Part shown: piece after piece, positions 25,837 through 33,426 of the stretch | Layout: each line of letters starts with the position of its first letter | Position numbering within the stretch: position 1 is the first letter of the stretch | DNA from: Alphaproteobacteria bacterium | GTDB lineage: Bacteria; Pseudomonadota; Alphaproteobacteria; Rhizobiales; JAKIUO01 | Assembly: GCA_024279115.1 (NCBI GenBank) | Contig: JAJRRW010000012.1 | Span: 1-33,426 of the forward strand | Direction: 5' to 3' | DNA length: 33,426 bases | Program-made: the position numbers and the translations under genes | Notes under the pieces: generated by a model | Told to the model about the DNA's origin: nothing | The model's database searches: none | What the model saw: only the letters and a program-made list of their open reading frames with translations

Positions 25837-27071
25837 TTACCAGATTTTTACATGCGGAACCGCTGTCACAAAGCGCCCCCCCCAGTCACTGATATGGGCC
25901 ATTGAGGTGCTGATTTCCTCGAACAGGTTCCATGGCAGGATGAGGACATAATCGGGCTTTTCGTGCGCCAGTGCCTCGGGAGTGCGAACGGGGATATGGC
26001 TGCCGGGTAACAGATGGTTCTGCTTGGCTGGATTGCGATCGACAACAAAGTCGATATCATCGCTGGTCACGCCGCAATAATTGAGGAACGTATTGCCCTT
26101 GGCAGCAGCGCCATAAGCAGCAACCCGCGCATTTTCTTGTTTCGCCCGCAGCAAAAAGGCCAGGAACTCGTCGCGAATGGAGGCAATATTATGAGAAAAT
26201 TGCTGATAGGTGGCGAGTTGATGAAGGCCTGCTTGTGCTTCCTTGGCACGTATCAGCGTGACGCCGGGTTGCGCCTCATGGAACGCCGCGCCATGGCAGG
26301 CAAACACCCGCAAGGAGCCTCCATGGGTTGGCAATTCGCGCACATCAAACACCCGCATGCCAACAGCGGTCAGAACCTTTTCGACGCTAAGCAATGACAG
26401 ATAGGAATAATGCTCATGATAGATGGTGTCGAACTGGTATCCTTCAATGAGGTTGAGCAGATGCGGGAATTCGAAGGTCACGACGCCCTGGGGTTTTAAT
26501 ATTTTGGGAAAACCAGCGGCAAAGAACCGAATATCGGGGACATGGGCAAACACATTATTGGCAGCAATCAGATCAGCTTTAACGCCATCGTCAGCCAAGG
26601 CCTGTGCACTTGTTTCATCAAAAAAACGGATTTTGGTTGGCACGCCCAGTTCAATGGCGGCCTTGGCGGCAGCACCGGCTGGTTCGATCCCCAGCACCGG
26701 GATTTCCTGCTCGACAAAATAGCGCAAAAGATAGCCATCATTGCTGGCCACCTCGACAACAAGACTATCCGCGTTGAGCCCAAAGCGCGCGCTCATATCC
26801 TTGCTATAGCGTTTGGCATGGGCCAGCCAGCCCTTGGAAAATGACGAAAATACGCGTAGTCATGATCAAATATTTCATCGGCTGGCACTGCGGCATCCAG
26901 TTGTACCAAAAAGCATGTGCCGCATGTTTTGGCATGTAACGGATAAGAGCGCTCCGCAGCAATATGGCTCGCTTTGTTTGGCAAATAGCTGTTGGCGAGC
27001 GGCATTTCGCCAAGGTCGGCAAAACTCGTCTCAAGCGGGGCACCGCAAAAGCGGCAAGGGGGATTGGTCAT
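25837..27071 (-). pseudogene. Sugar C-methyltransferase, frameshifted
   Basis: SAM-dependent methyltransferase of the TylC3/NovU type that adds a C-methyl group to NDP-4-keto-deoxysugars. The N-terminal zinc domain (residues 1-~75: CRFCGAPLETSFADLG, then CGTC, ending DHDYAYF) is in one frame, 26793-27071; the rest, with SAM motif VVEVASNDGYLL, the HEHYSYLS block and C-terminal domain (AAYGAAAKGNTFLNY), is in another, 25837-26796. The break is exact: reading TTTT at 26847-26850 (minus strand) as TTTTT restores FSSFSKGWLAHAKRYSKDM across the junction. So one T is missing from a homopolymer; this is real loss, slippage, or a base-call error. It overlaps the dehydratase stop by ATGA. A G8 tract at 25876-25883 near its end is in frame. 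Confidence 0.88.
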
Positions 27072-28129
27072 TTAAGGTCCATAAAACTGGTTATTTGATG
27101 GCGGGTGAATTGATCCATATCGGTGCCATTCTTGAGTTCAAGATACCAGGCTGCCGTCCATTCAACAGCCTTTTGGTCGGGAAGATAGTCTTGCCAGTTG
27201 AGCACCAGACGGGCTTTGCTGGTATCAAGGCTAAGGCTTTTCATTTCTTTGGGCAACGGGCCCTTTTCCTGCTGCCAGCCACGCGGTGTCTGCAAGGCTT
27301 CTTGCATTATATCAGCCAGCCGTGAAACAGAGATCGGCCTCTCGCCGGTGGGCCCGAAATTAAGAGTGCCCGGCACTGTTTTTGGTTCGGCAAGTGACAG
27401 TTTTTCGATGTATAAAAAATAGCCATTCAGGCAATCAAGCACATGTTGCCAGGGTCTTGTTGCCTGTGGATAGCGCAGGATCAGTGGTTGCTGGCTTTGT
27501 GCGGCGCGCCAGATATCGGGCACAATGCGGTCGGTTGAAAAATCACCGCCACCGATGACATTGCCGCCGCGCGCCGTGGCGATTTTAACGCCGGAATCAG
27601 CGAAAAACGCACTGGCATAGCTGGCCGTGACAAGTTCAGCGGCCGCTTTGGAGACGGAATAGGGATCATGGCCCCCCATGCGATCTTCCTCCACGAAGGG
27701 CTGACCTTCCTCGTTGTTTTTATAGACCTTGTCCGAGGTGATGATCAATATGGTGTCCAGCGTGTTGACGCCGCGCGCCGCTTCAAGCAGATTTGCGGTG
27801 CCCATAATATTGGCCTCTAAGGTCGCCAATGGGGAGGTGTAGGAGGGCCGCACCAGTGCTTGTGCGGCCATGTGAATGATGATGTCGGGGCGCACCTGCT
27901 GGACAATTTGCGCCAATTTGTCGGCATCGCGAATATCGGCGATGACCGAGTTTATATCGGCAGTAATGTGAGCCAGAGAGAACAGGTTGGGCAAGGTATG
28001 AGGTTGCAGGGCAAGGCCCGTGACCTTCGCCCCAAGCGAAGACAGCCAGTGCGCCGCCCAGGCCCCCTTGAAGCCGGTGTGGCCGGTCAATAATATCTTT
28101 TTACCTCGCCAGAACGTTGAATTGACCAT
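27068..28129 (-). CDS. rfbG: CDP-glucose 4,6-dehydratase
   Basis: NAD-dependent short-chain dehydrogenase/reductase that turns CDP-glucose into CDP-4-keto-6-deoxyglucose, the entry to 3,6-dideoxy and branched deoxysugars. 353 residues: nucleotide fold TGHTGFKG at 15-22, catalytic T131-S-D133-K134, and Y157-x3-K161 in DPYSVSK, plus the family stretches ARGGNVIGGGDF and RPWQHVLD. ATG 28129 opens MVNSTFWRGKKILLTGHTG; a longer in-frame reading upstream is not homologous. It begins one base after the rfbF stop and overlaps the C-methyltransferase start by 4 nt, so the three are tightly coupled. Confidence 0.95.
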   Translation of the reverse strand: MVNSTFWRGKKILLTGHTGFKGAWAAHWLSSLGAKVTGLALQPHTLPNLFSLAHITADINSVIADIRDADKLAQIVQQVRPDIIIHMAAQALVRPSYTSPLATLEANIMGTANLLEAARGVNTLDTILIITSDKVYKNNEEGQPFVEEDRMGGHDPYSVSKAAAELVTASYASAFFADSGVKIATARGGNVIGGGDFSTDRIVPDIWRAAQSQQPLILRYPQATRPWQHVLDCLNGYFLYIEKLSLAEPKTVPGTLNFGPTGERPISVSRLADIMQEALQTPRGWQQEKGPLPKEMKSLSLDTSKARLVLNWQDYLPDQKAVEWTAAWYLELKNGTDMDQFTRHQITSFMDLK

Positions 28130-28130
28130 A

Positions 28131-28905
28131 CTAGTTCCAAACCTTCCAGGGGGCATGGCCAGATTGCCAGAGTTGTTCGAGATGTTTGCGATCACGCAAG
28201 GTATCCATGGCGTGCCAGAACCCGAGGTGGCGAAATGCCGTGAGCTCTCCAGCTTTGGCCAGATGATTGAGCGGCTCCCCCTCCCAGGACGTATCATCAT
28301 CTTTGATGAGATCAATGACATCGGGCTGCAAGACGAAGAAGCCGCCATTGATCAGACCTTCATCTCCGGGCGGTTTTTCGGTAAAGCGGGTGATGCGGTC
28401 CCCGTCGAGCTCGATAGCTCCATAGCGCCCGGGGGGGGATCACCGCCGTCATGGTGGCGCGCTGGCCATGTTGTTTGTGAAATCTGGTCAAGGCGGCGAT
28501 ATCAACATTGGCAACACCATCGCCATAGGTCATGCCAAACGCTTCCCCTTCATCGAGAAAGGAGCGTATCCGCTTCAGGCGCCCGCCGGTCATCACATCC
28601 TCGCCCGTATCGACCAGCGTGACTTTCCATGGCTCTGTCTGCGACTGGTGATAGGTGATTTCCCCGGAGCGCGCATCCACCGTGATGTCGGAATTATGCA
28701 GCACATAATTGGCGAAATATTCTTTGATCATATAGCCCTTGTAACCAAGGCAGATAATGAATTCGTCGAGCCCGTGATGGGCATAAAGCTTCATGATATG
28801 CCACAATATGGGCCGTCCACCAATCTCGATCATCGGCTTTGGCTTGAGATGGCTCTCTTCGGATATGCGGGTTCCATATCCCCCCGCCAGTATCACTGTT
28901 TTCAT
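28131..28905 (-). pseudogene. rfbF: Glucose-1-phosphate cytidylyltransferase, frameshifted at a C8 tract
   Basis: Makes CDP-glucose from CTP and glucose-1-phosphate. ATG 28905 opens MKTVILAGGYGTRISEESHL and KPKPMIEIGGRPILWHIMKLY; YGDGVANVDI follows. The frame then fails in a run of eight C (minus strand; G8 at 28431-28438). With seven C the reading continues VIPPGRYGAIELDGDRITRF and on into DTSWEGEPLNHLAKAGELTAFRHLGFWHAMDTLRDRKHLEQLW and the WKVWN end (28131-28331), giving the expected ~257 residues. As sequenced the protein stops at 28360 after about 181 residues. Slipped-strand phase variation, decay or miscounted homopolymer are all possible. It is the first gene of the leftward operon. 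Confidence 0.9.
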
Positions 28906-28915
28906 GGCTGTTTCT

Positions 28916-28944
28916 CTTGACTGCATTGTTGATCTTATTTACAT
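28916..28944 (+). promoter_or_regulatory. Possible promoter of the rightward polysaccharide operon
   Basis: CTTGAC (28916-28921), 17 nt, TTACAT (28939-28944). The -35 matches the alphaproteobacterial consensus exactly and the -10 is fair. It would give a leader of about 80-100 nt before the acetyltransferase gene. Confidence 0.4.
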
Positions 28945-28961
28945 CGGCATATTCAAGAGAG

Positions 28962-28990
28962 AATTTAGCGGACACCTATCTTATGCACAA
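28962..28990 (-). promoter_or_regulatory. Possible promoter of rfbF operon
   Basis: On the minus strand TTGTGC (28985-28990), 17 nt, TAAATT (28962-28967), about 57 nt before the rfbF ATG. Moderate match, overlapping region with the opposite promoter candidate. Confidence 0.35.
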
Positions 28991-29028
28991 TAAGGAATGT
29001 GATCTGATTGGACTGATAGTTAGCGTTA

Positions 29029-29694
29029 ATGGGACGAACCCGTAATATGCCGTTGGTGGATATCGCAATTATTTGGGGAGCAACCGGGCAAGCGAGAGTT
29101 GTCAGGCCGATCTTGCGACAAATGGATATACGACTTGGCGCCTTGTATGATCGCTCGCAAGACCTTGAAAGTCCTTTCAAAAACACCCCGCTTTTTTATG
29201 AAAAAACACAATTGACGCGTTGGATAGACGAAAACCTTGATAAAACCATCGGGTTTGTGGCGGCCATCGGGGGAGCTTTGGGTGCCGACCGGCTGGCTGT
29301 TGAGGAGGAGCTTTTGGCCCAAGGGCTGCAGGCTGTGAATGTGATCCATGAACGGGCCTGGGTCGCCAAGACGGCAAAGGTCGGCCAGGGGTGTCAGATC
29401 CTGGCGATGTCGGCCGTTTGTGATGATGTTGTGATTGGTCGGCAGGTTATCATAAATACCAGCGCTTCGGTTGATCACGAATGCCATCTTGGCGACGGCG
29501 TTCATATTATGCCAGGGGCCGTTCTGGCCGGCTGTGTTCAGGTTGGTCAGTGCACCATGATTGGTACAAATGCGACCATATTGCCGGGGCTGCGAATTGG
29601 TTCGCATGTCAAGGTAGGGGCGGGCGCTGTTGTTACTCGTGATATTGAAGACGGTAAAACTGTCGTCGGTTGTCCTGCGCGGCTAGTCGATTGA
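29029..29694 (+). CDS. NeuD/PglD-like sugar O- or N-acetyltransferase
   Basis: A 221-residue left-handed beta-helix acyltransferase with the PglD/NeuD layout: an N-terminal Rossmann-like half (DIAIIWGATGQARVV, VAAIGG...) and, from about residue 100, hexapeptide repeats (VAKTAKVGQGCQI, VVIGRQVIINTSASVDHECHLGDGVHI, GAVLAGCVQVGQCTMIGTNATILPGLRIG, VKVGAGAVVTRDI) ending VVGCPARLV. The His in SVDHECHLGD corresponds to the catalytic base. The usual GGHA nucleotide loop is GATGQA. An ATG at 29047 is an equally possible start; neither has a clear ribosome site. In context it probably acetylates an amino- or deoxy-sugar nucleotide, perhaps the product of the nearby DegT enzyme. Confidence 0.88.
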   Translation: MGRTRNMPLVDIAIIWGATGQARVVRPILRQMDIRLGALYDRSQDLESPFKNTPLFYEKTQLTRWIDENLDKTIGFVAAIGGALGADRLAVEEELLAQGLQAVNVIHERAWVAKTAKVGQGCQILAMSAVCDDVVIGRQVIINTSASVDHECHLGDGVHIMPGAVLAGCVQVGQCTMIGTNATILPGLRIGSHVKVGAGAVVTRDIEDGKTVVGCPARLVD

Positions 29695-29803
29695 TTGATT
29701 GGCGGGAATAATTTGGTATTTGAAAAATATCGCTGATTGTCTTGACCTTGAGAAGGGGATAAAAAGGCACTGTGATCCAACATCATGATGAGGAGTGGGC
29801 GAA

Positions 29804-30559
29804 GTGAGCGGTACACAGGATGACGATCAGGAATTCGAGGCGGAAAATCGGGCCGACATAAAAAAAATGGCGGCAGATGAAGAGCTTAACCAGGCGGCCA
29901 TGGATTTGATGGTCAAGGCGCAGGACCACAAATATTCCTATCATTTTCGCTGGATGGGGCGGCCGATTATTCAATATCCGCAAGACATTATTGCCATGCA
30001 GGAAATTATCTGGCAGGTGCAGCCCGATATTATTGTTGAAACAGGTGTGGCACGTGGTGGCTCTACCGTTTTTCACGCCTCACTGCTCAACTTGCTGGGG
30101 GGAGAGCGAAAAATTATCGCCATCGACATCGATATCCGCGCTCACAATCGAAAAGCACTTGACGAACATCCGATGCGACCATGGATCGAATTGATCGAGG
30201 CGTCGTCGATTGATCCAGATCTTGTCGAGCAGGTGAAAAGACAATGTGCGGGTAAACGGGTGCTGGTTATTTTAGATTCCAATCACACCCATGAGCATGT
30301 GCTTGCCGAATTGGAGGCCTATGCTCCGCTGGTTGGCAAAGACAGTTATCTGATCGTCATGGATACGGTTGTCGAGGATTTGCCCCCTGGCTCTTTTCCC
30401 GATCGCTCGTGGGATGTTGGCGATAACCCCAAGACGGCAGTGAGGGAATTTTTGAAAACCACAGATCGTTTTGAAATTGATGGCGTGCAAGATGCCAAAT
30501 TGCTTCTGACAGTCGCGCCAAGCGGTTATCTACGTTGTATCAAGGATGCTATGTCGTGA
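29804..30559 (+). CDS. CmcI/rhamnosyl O-methyltransferase family protein
   Basis: Class I SAM-dependent O-methyltransferase of the cephalosporin-hydroxylase/CmcI family, which includes methyltransferases for sugars in surface polymers. The SAM motif is PDIIVETGVARGGSTVFHASLL; the metal/SAM block is LVILDSNHTHEHVLAELEAY, followed by DSYLIVMDTVVEDLP, all typical. GTG 29804 is preferred: GAGGAG at 29789-29794 is correctly spaced, whereas the earlier in-frame GTG at 29795 overlaps it. Its stop overlaps the aminotransferase start by GTGA, indicating coupled translation. Confidence 0.88.
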   Translation: MSGTQDDDQEFEAENRADIKKMAADEELNQAAMDLMVKAQDHKYSYHFRWMGRPIIQYPQDIIAMQEIIWQVQPDIIVETGVARGGSTVFHASLLNLLGGERKIIAIDIDIRAHNRKALDEHPMRPWIELIEASSIDPDLVEQVKRQCAGKRVLVILDSNHTHEHVLAELEAYAPLVGKDSYLIVMDTVVEDLPPGSFPDRSWDVGDNPKTAVREFLKTTDRFEIDGVQDAKLLLTVAPSGYLRCIKDAMS

Positions 30560-31698
30560 AAAATATTGGCGTTGCCGGCCCCTGGATCACCGAGCTTGAA
30601 ACGTCTTATGTGGCCGATGCGGCAAAGAATGCATGGTTTTCGAACCATGCTGTGTACCACCAACGCTTCGAGGCGGCGTTTGCTGACGCGATTGGCACTC
30701 CTTATGCCATGGCTTTGCCGTCTTGCACGTCGGCCCTGCATCTCATTCTCGCGGCCCTTGGCATTGGGCCTGGCGATGAGGTGATTGTCTCGGACGCCAC
30801 CTGGATTGCTTCGTCGGCCCCGATCAGCTATGTGGGAGCGACGCCGGTTTTTGTCGATATGGACCCCTTGACCTGGTGCATGGATGCAAGGGCCTTTGAG
30901 CGCGCCATTAGCGAAAAAACCAAAGCCGCCATTGTTGTTGATTTATATGGCGGCATGCCCGACTGGGATGCGCTTGAGGGCATTGCCAGTGCTCATAATA
31001 TTCCTCTTATTGAAGATGCTGCCGAAGCCGTGGGGTCTTGCTATAAAGGGCGTATGGCAGGCAGTTTTGGGGTTGCTGGAGCCTTTAGTTTTCATGGTTC
31101 GAAAACCATGACCACGGGGGAGGGCGGCATGCTTGTCACCGATGACAAGGTGTTGTTTGAGCGGGCGCAGTTTTTACGTGATCATGGCCGCCCGGCTGGC
31201 GATCGCTTCTTTCAAAACACCGAGGTTGGTTTCAAATATAAAATGAGTGCCATGCAGGCGGCTATGGGGCTGGCTCAAACCGAGCGTCTTGATGAGCTGG
31301 TGGAGCGCAAACAAGCAATATTTGGCTGGTATGAAAAGGCGTTGGCAGGTCGCGATGATATTGTCCTCAATCATCAGCCAGCGGACGTCCTTAATAGCTA
31401 TTGGATGGTGACGGCTGTTTTGGATAAATCGCTGGGCATCAAAAAGCTGGATCTGATGGAAAGTCTGTCAGGGCATGGCATTGATAGTCGGCCGTTTTTT
31501 CATCCCCTAAGTTCGTTGCACGCCTATGAGAACAGTCCGCAGGCAATCAAGGCGCGTGACGAAAACAAAGTCGCCTATGATATTTCACCACGCGGCATCA
31601 ATCTGCCATCGGGATTTCAGCTTGATGAAGAAACGGTCCAGACGGTTTGTGAAAAATTCCAGCAGAGTATCGGCGAATTGCAATCAGCGACAAGATAG
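30556..31698 (+). CDS. DegT/DnrJ/EryC1-type PLP sugar aminotransferase
   Basis: PLP enzyme that aminates NDP-4-keto (or 3-keto) deoxysugars; closest in feel to perosamine-synthase-like members. 380 residues with SCTSALHLILAALGIGPGDEVIVSDATWIASSAPI, the cofactor-binding IPLIEDAAEAVGS, and the PLP Lys183 in FSFHGSKTMTTGEGGMLVTDD; FKYKMSAMQAAMGLAQ follows. Start GTG 30556 overlaps the upstream stop (GTGA) and has AAGGA 9 nt before it; an earlier TTG at 30535 is less likely. The sugar substrate is not clear from sequence. Confidence 0.92.
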   Translation: MKNIGVAGPWITELETSYVADAAKNAWFSNHAVYHQRFEAAFADAIGTPYAMALPSCTSALHLILAALGIGPGDEVIVSDATWIASSAPISYVGATPVFVDMDPLTWCMDARAFERAISEKTKAAIVVDLYGGMPDWDALEGIASAHNIPLIEDAAEAVGSCYKGRMAGSFGVAGAFSFHGSKTMTTGEGGMLVTDDKVLFERAQFLRDHGRPAGDRFFQNTEVGFKYKMSAMQAAMGLAQTERLDELVERKQAIFGWYEKALAGRDDIVLNHQPADVLNSYWMVTAVLDKSLGIKKLDLMESLSGHGIDSRPFFHPLSSLHAYENSPQAIKARDENKVAYDISPRGINLPSGFQLDEETVQTVCEKFQQSIGELQSATR

Positions 31699-31725
31699 CA
31701 TTGAGCGCATCATTGAAGCCTTTTT

Positions 31726-32589
31726 ATGAGGTGGGACTTGCATAAAATATTAAGCAAAATTTCTTTGCGCGCTCGCTATCTTGGCATGGCTGTGCCGCGC
31801 TATCTAAGAACCGGCGAAAAACAACCGCAAATCATTTTTATACATGTGCCCAAGGCAGCGGGCTCTTCGATTAACCGCTATATCAGGCATAGCGTTGGCC
31901 CGTTGATAGGGAACAATCACGCCAATCTCAACGAGGTCCATTTTACCAATGATGGCCAAAAGCGAGATCGACAGATTTTAGCGGCACGCCGGGTTCGTTA
32001 TGTCTATGGGCATATGGCATGGGAAACCATGGAAGCGGTGCGTCAGGGGCGTGAGGCCTATGTTTTTACCATGCTGCGAGCGCCCGCCGCCAGATTGCGC
32101 TCGGAATATTTTTACGCTAAAAATCTACCAATGAAACGACTGCAAGTGGCGATTGCAGATGGTCAACTAGCGGCTCAAATAGCTGAGATGTCGCCTCTGG
32201 AATTTTTTACCTGCCAGCATCCGCGCCTGCGTCTTGGTCTGGATAATTTCATGGTGAGGCAGCTTTGTGGTGATTTTTCCATGTCTCCCCAGACAGATGA
32301 TGACTGGCGCGACTTGCTTGAAAAAGCCAAAAACCATTTGCACCAACTCGACTATGTAGGTTTTCAAGAGCGTTTTGATGACGATTTTGGGGAGATCACC
32401 CTTGGTGCGGGTTTGCCGCAAGTCAAGCGCGCAACAAGGGTCAACACGACGAAAAGCCTGTTGTCTGAAACAGCATCTTCTTCCCCAATACCGGCCGAAT
32501 TTGATGATGAGGTGAAAAATGCCATTGTCCCGCTCATTCGCTGGGATCTGGAGCTGTATGATTTTGCCCGTGAGACTTTTACAGCGTAA
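31726..32589 (+). CDS. PAPS-dependent sulfotransferase family protein
   Basis: A 287-residue protein with the Sulfotransfer_2-like fold. The 5'-phosphosulfate loop is IIFIHVPKAAGSSINRYI (His40-Val-Pro-Lys to Ser48), and the 3'-phosphate motif is TMLRAPAARLRSEYFYAK (Arg118, Ser126), both typical of carbohydrate sulfotransferases. RYVYGHM matches the strand between them. The ATG at 31726 has no clear ribosome site; AGGTGGG suggests TTG 31738 as an alternative. It lies in the rightward operon, while the APS kinase fusion and CysQ are in the leftward one, so PAPS supply and use are at one locus. The acceptor is probably the surface glycan or a lipid-linked sugar. Confidence 0.85.
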   Translation: MRWDLHKILSKISLRARYLGMAVPRYLRTGEKQPQIIFIHVPKAAGSSINRYIRHSVGPLIGNNHANLNEVHFTNDGQKRDRQILAARRVRYVYGHMAWETMEAVRQGREAYVFTMLRAPAARLRSEYFYAKNLPMKRLQVAIADGQLAAQIAEMSPLEFFTCQHPRLRLGLDNFMVRQLCGDFSMSPQTDDDWRDLLEKAKNHLHQLDYVGFQERFDDDFGEITLGAGLPQVKRATRVNTTKSLLSETASSSPIPAEFDDEVKNAIVPLIRWDLELYDFARETFTA

Positions 32590-32648
32590 CATATGTTTAT
32601 TCAACCAGTGGCCTTGCTGCTTGCCATATTGAGCTGTAAACGAACATA

Positions 32649-32676
32649 GCCGGTCTTTTTCCGGCCTGTTTTTGGA
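32649..32676 (+). terminator. Weak terminator-like hairpin before the glycosyltransferase gene
   Basis: GCCGG (32649-32653), loop TCTTTTT, CCGGC (32661-32665), then CTGTTTTT. The stem is only 5 bp, so it may attenuate rather than end transcription into the next gene. Confidence 0.4.
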
Positions 32677-32685
32677 GGCATCGTC

Positions 32686-33426
32686 TTGAATTCACGACCT
32701 GAAAATAAAACCACACCAGTTCTATCGATTGTTATTCCAACGCGCGAGCGCGCCCGCTATCTGGACAAATGCGTCGAGACGGCTCTGGCGTGCGGGGATA
32801 AAGAGATTGAAGTCGTGGTGAGCGATAATGCGAGCCTCGATCATACCAGAGCTGTTGTTGAGCGCTTTGAGGATCCGCGTTTGCGCTATGTGAATACGGG
32901 TCGCCGCGTACCGATGACTGAAAATTTTGAGTTCGCGCTGGCCGCTGCAACCGGCGACAATATTATTTTCATTGGCGATGATGATGCGATGGTCCCTCAG
33001 GCTGTGAGCGCCCTGCTGGTTCTCTTGCGAACAAAAAAACCTGATGCTGTTCGTTGGTGGACGGGAAACTATCGCTGGCCCAGTAATCCCCCAGATTGTG
33101 ACGATGGGCTACTAAGTTTCAAACCAAAATTGCTGGTTGGCGGCTCACGTCAACTGGATGCAAAACAAATATGGGAGCAATTTTGCAGCAAGCGAATAAA
33201 AAACTATCGTGGCGGCATCAATATTTATCATGGCTGCATATCGCGCCGCGTCATCGACCAGGTGTCTGATCGTATCGGTAAATATTTTTTTGCCGTAAGT
33301 CCAGATGTCGGGGCGGCAATTATAAATACGCTGTTTTGCGATGACCTGATTGAAATGGGGCGCCCGGTGTCGATCTCTGGAACCTCCAGTGCGAGCACCG
33401 GTTCGTCATCAACCAGCTACCATAAG
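32686..33426 (+). CDS. Family 2 glycosyltransferase, cut by the window end
   Basis: GT-A type glycosyltransferase. TTG 32686 is chosen because GGAGG at 32674-32678 is 7 nt upstream and the sequence that follows is the family N-terminus: VLSIVIPTRERARYLDKCVETAL, then EIEVVVSDNASLDHT, and the donor/metal motif IIFIGDDDAMV (DDD near residue 100). The frame stays open for 247 codons to the last base, so the C-terminus is missing. It presumably adds one sugar in the surface polysaccharide made by this locus. Confidence 0.9.
   Translation, partial: MNSRPENKTTPVLSIVIPTRERARYLDKCVETALACGDKEIEVVVSDNASLDHTRAVVERFEDPRLRYVNTGRRVPMTENFEFALAAATGDNIIFIGDDDAMVPQAVSALLVLLRTKKPDAVRWWTGNYRWPSNPPDCDDGLLSFKPKLLVGGSRQLDAKQIWEQFCSKRIKNYRGGINIYHGCISRRVIDQVSDRIGKYFFAVSPDVGAAIINTLFCDDLIEMGRPVSISGTSSASTGSSSTSYHK

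Overview
The window reads as a chromosomal stretch of an alphaproteobacterium, most likely Hyphomicrobiales (Rhizobiales). The evidence is an exact CTTGAC-N17-CTATAT housekeeping promoter at rpmB, a 7Fe ferredoxin FdxA grouped with an S4 protein and a SUV3-like helicase, DUF3108 next to rpmB, and an intergenic repeat with the AAAGTGGGTACCGGTTTT core that I recall as common in rhizobial genomes. No tRNA, rRNA, CRISPR array or transposase gene was seen. Genus cannot be fixed from this sequence.

Layout. 1-2.7 kb: an acidic Ala/Pro/Glu repeat protein and a secreted Lys-rich protein, each followed by a hairpin. 2.8-7.9 kb: sbcD and sbcC, overlapping by ATGA, but with three separate point lesions (ATG to ATA start, catalytic Asp8 to Tyr, in-frame TAA in sbcC); probably a recently inactivated nuclease. 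8.2-13.8 kb, minus strand: DUF3108 protein, NUDIX hydrolase, SUV3-like RNA helicase, S4 RNA-binding protein and fdxA. 13.9-16.9 kb: rpmB with a promoter-proximal terminator in its leader, a 156-bp foldback element, an RsmB/NOP rRNA methyltransferase, and a small SAM methyltransferase behind a tandem -24/-12-like repeat. 17.0-21.5 kb, plus strand, operon-like: an HTH/coiled-coil/2Fe-2S/flavoreductase fusion, 3-mercaptopyruvate sulfurtransferase, an M20 amidohydrolase and a C69 secernin-like hydrolase. Then a DUF2853 protein on the minus strand.

22.5-33.4 kb is a surface-polysaccharide locus built as two divergent operons. The minus arm makes a CDP-6-deoxy sugar (rfbF, rfbG), probably C-methylates it, epimerises it (RfbC-like), and carries cysQ plus an unusual fusion of a decayed CysN GTPase to an intact CysC APS kinase. 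The plus arm carries a NeuD/PglD-like acetyltransferase, a CmcI-family methyltransferase, a DegT aminotransferase, a PAPS-type sulfotransferase and a family-2 glycosyltransferase cut by the window end. APS kinase (PAPS supply), CysQ (PAP removal) and the sulfotransferase together suggest the polysaccharide is sulfated; this is inference from gene content.

Two sugar genes (rfbF at a C8 tract, the C-methyltransferase at a T4 run) are frameshifted at homopolymers. This may be phase variation, decay or sequencing error. With the sbcCD lesions, base accuracy should be confirmed before biological conclusions are drawn.
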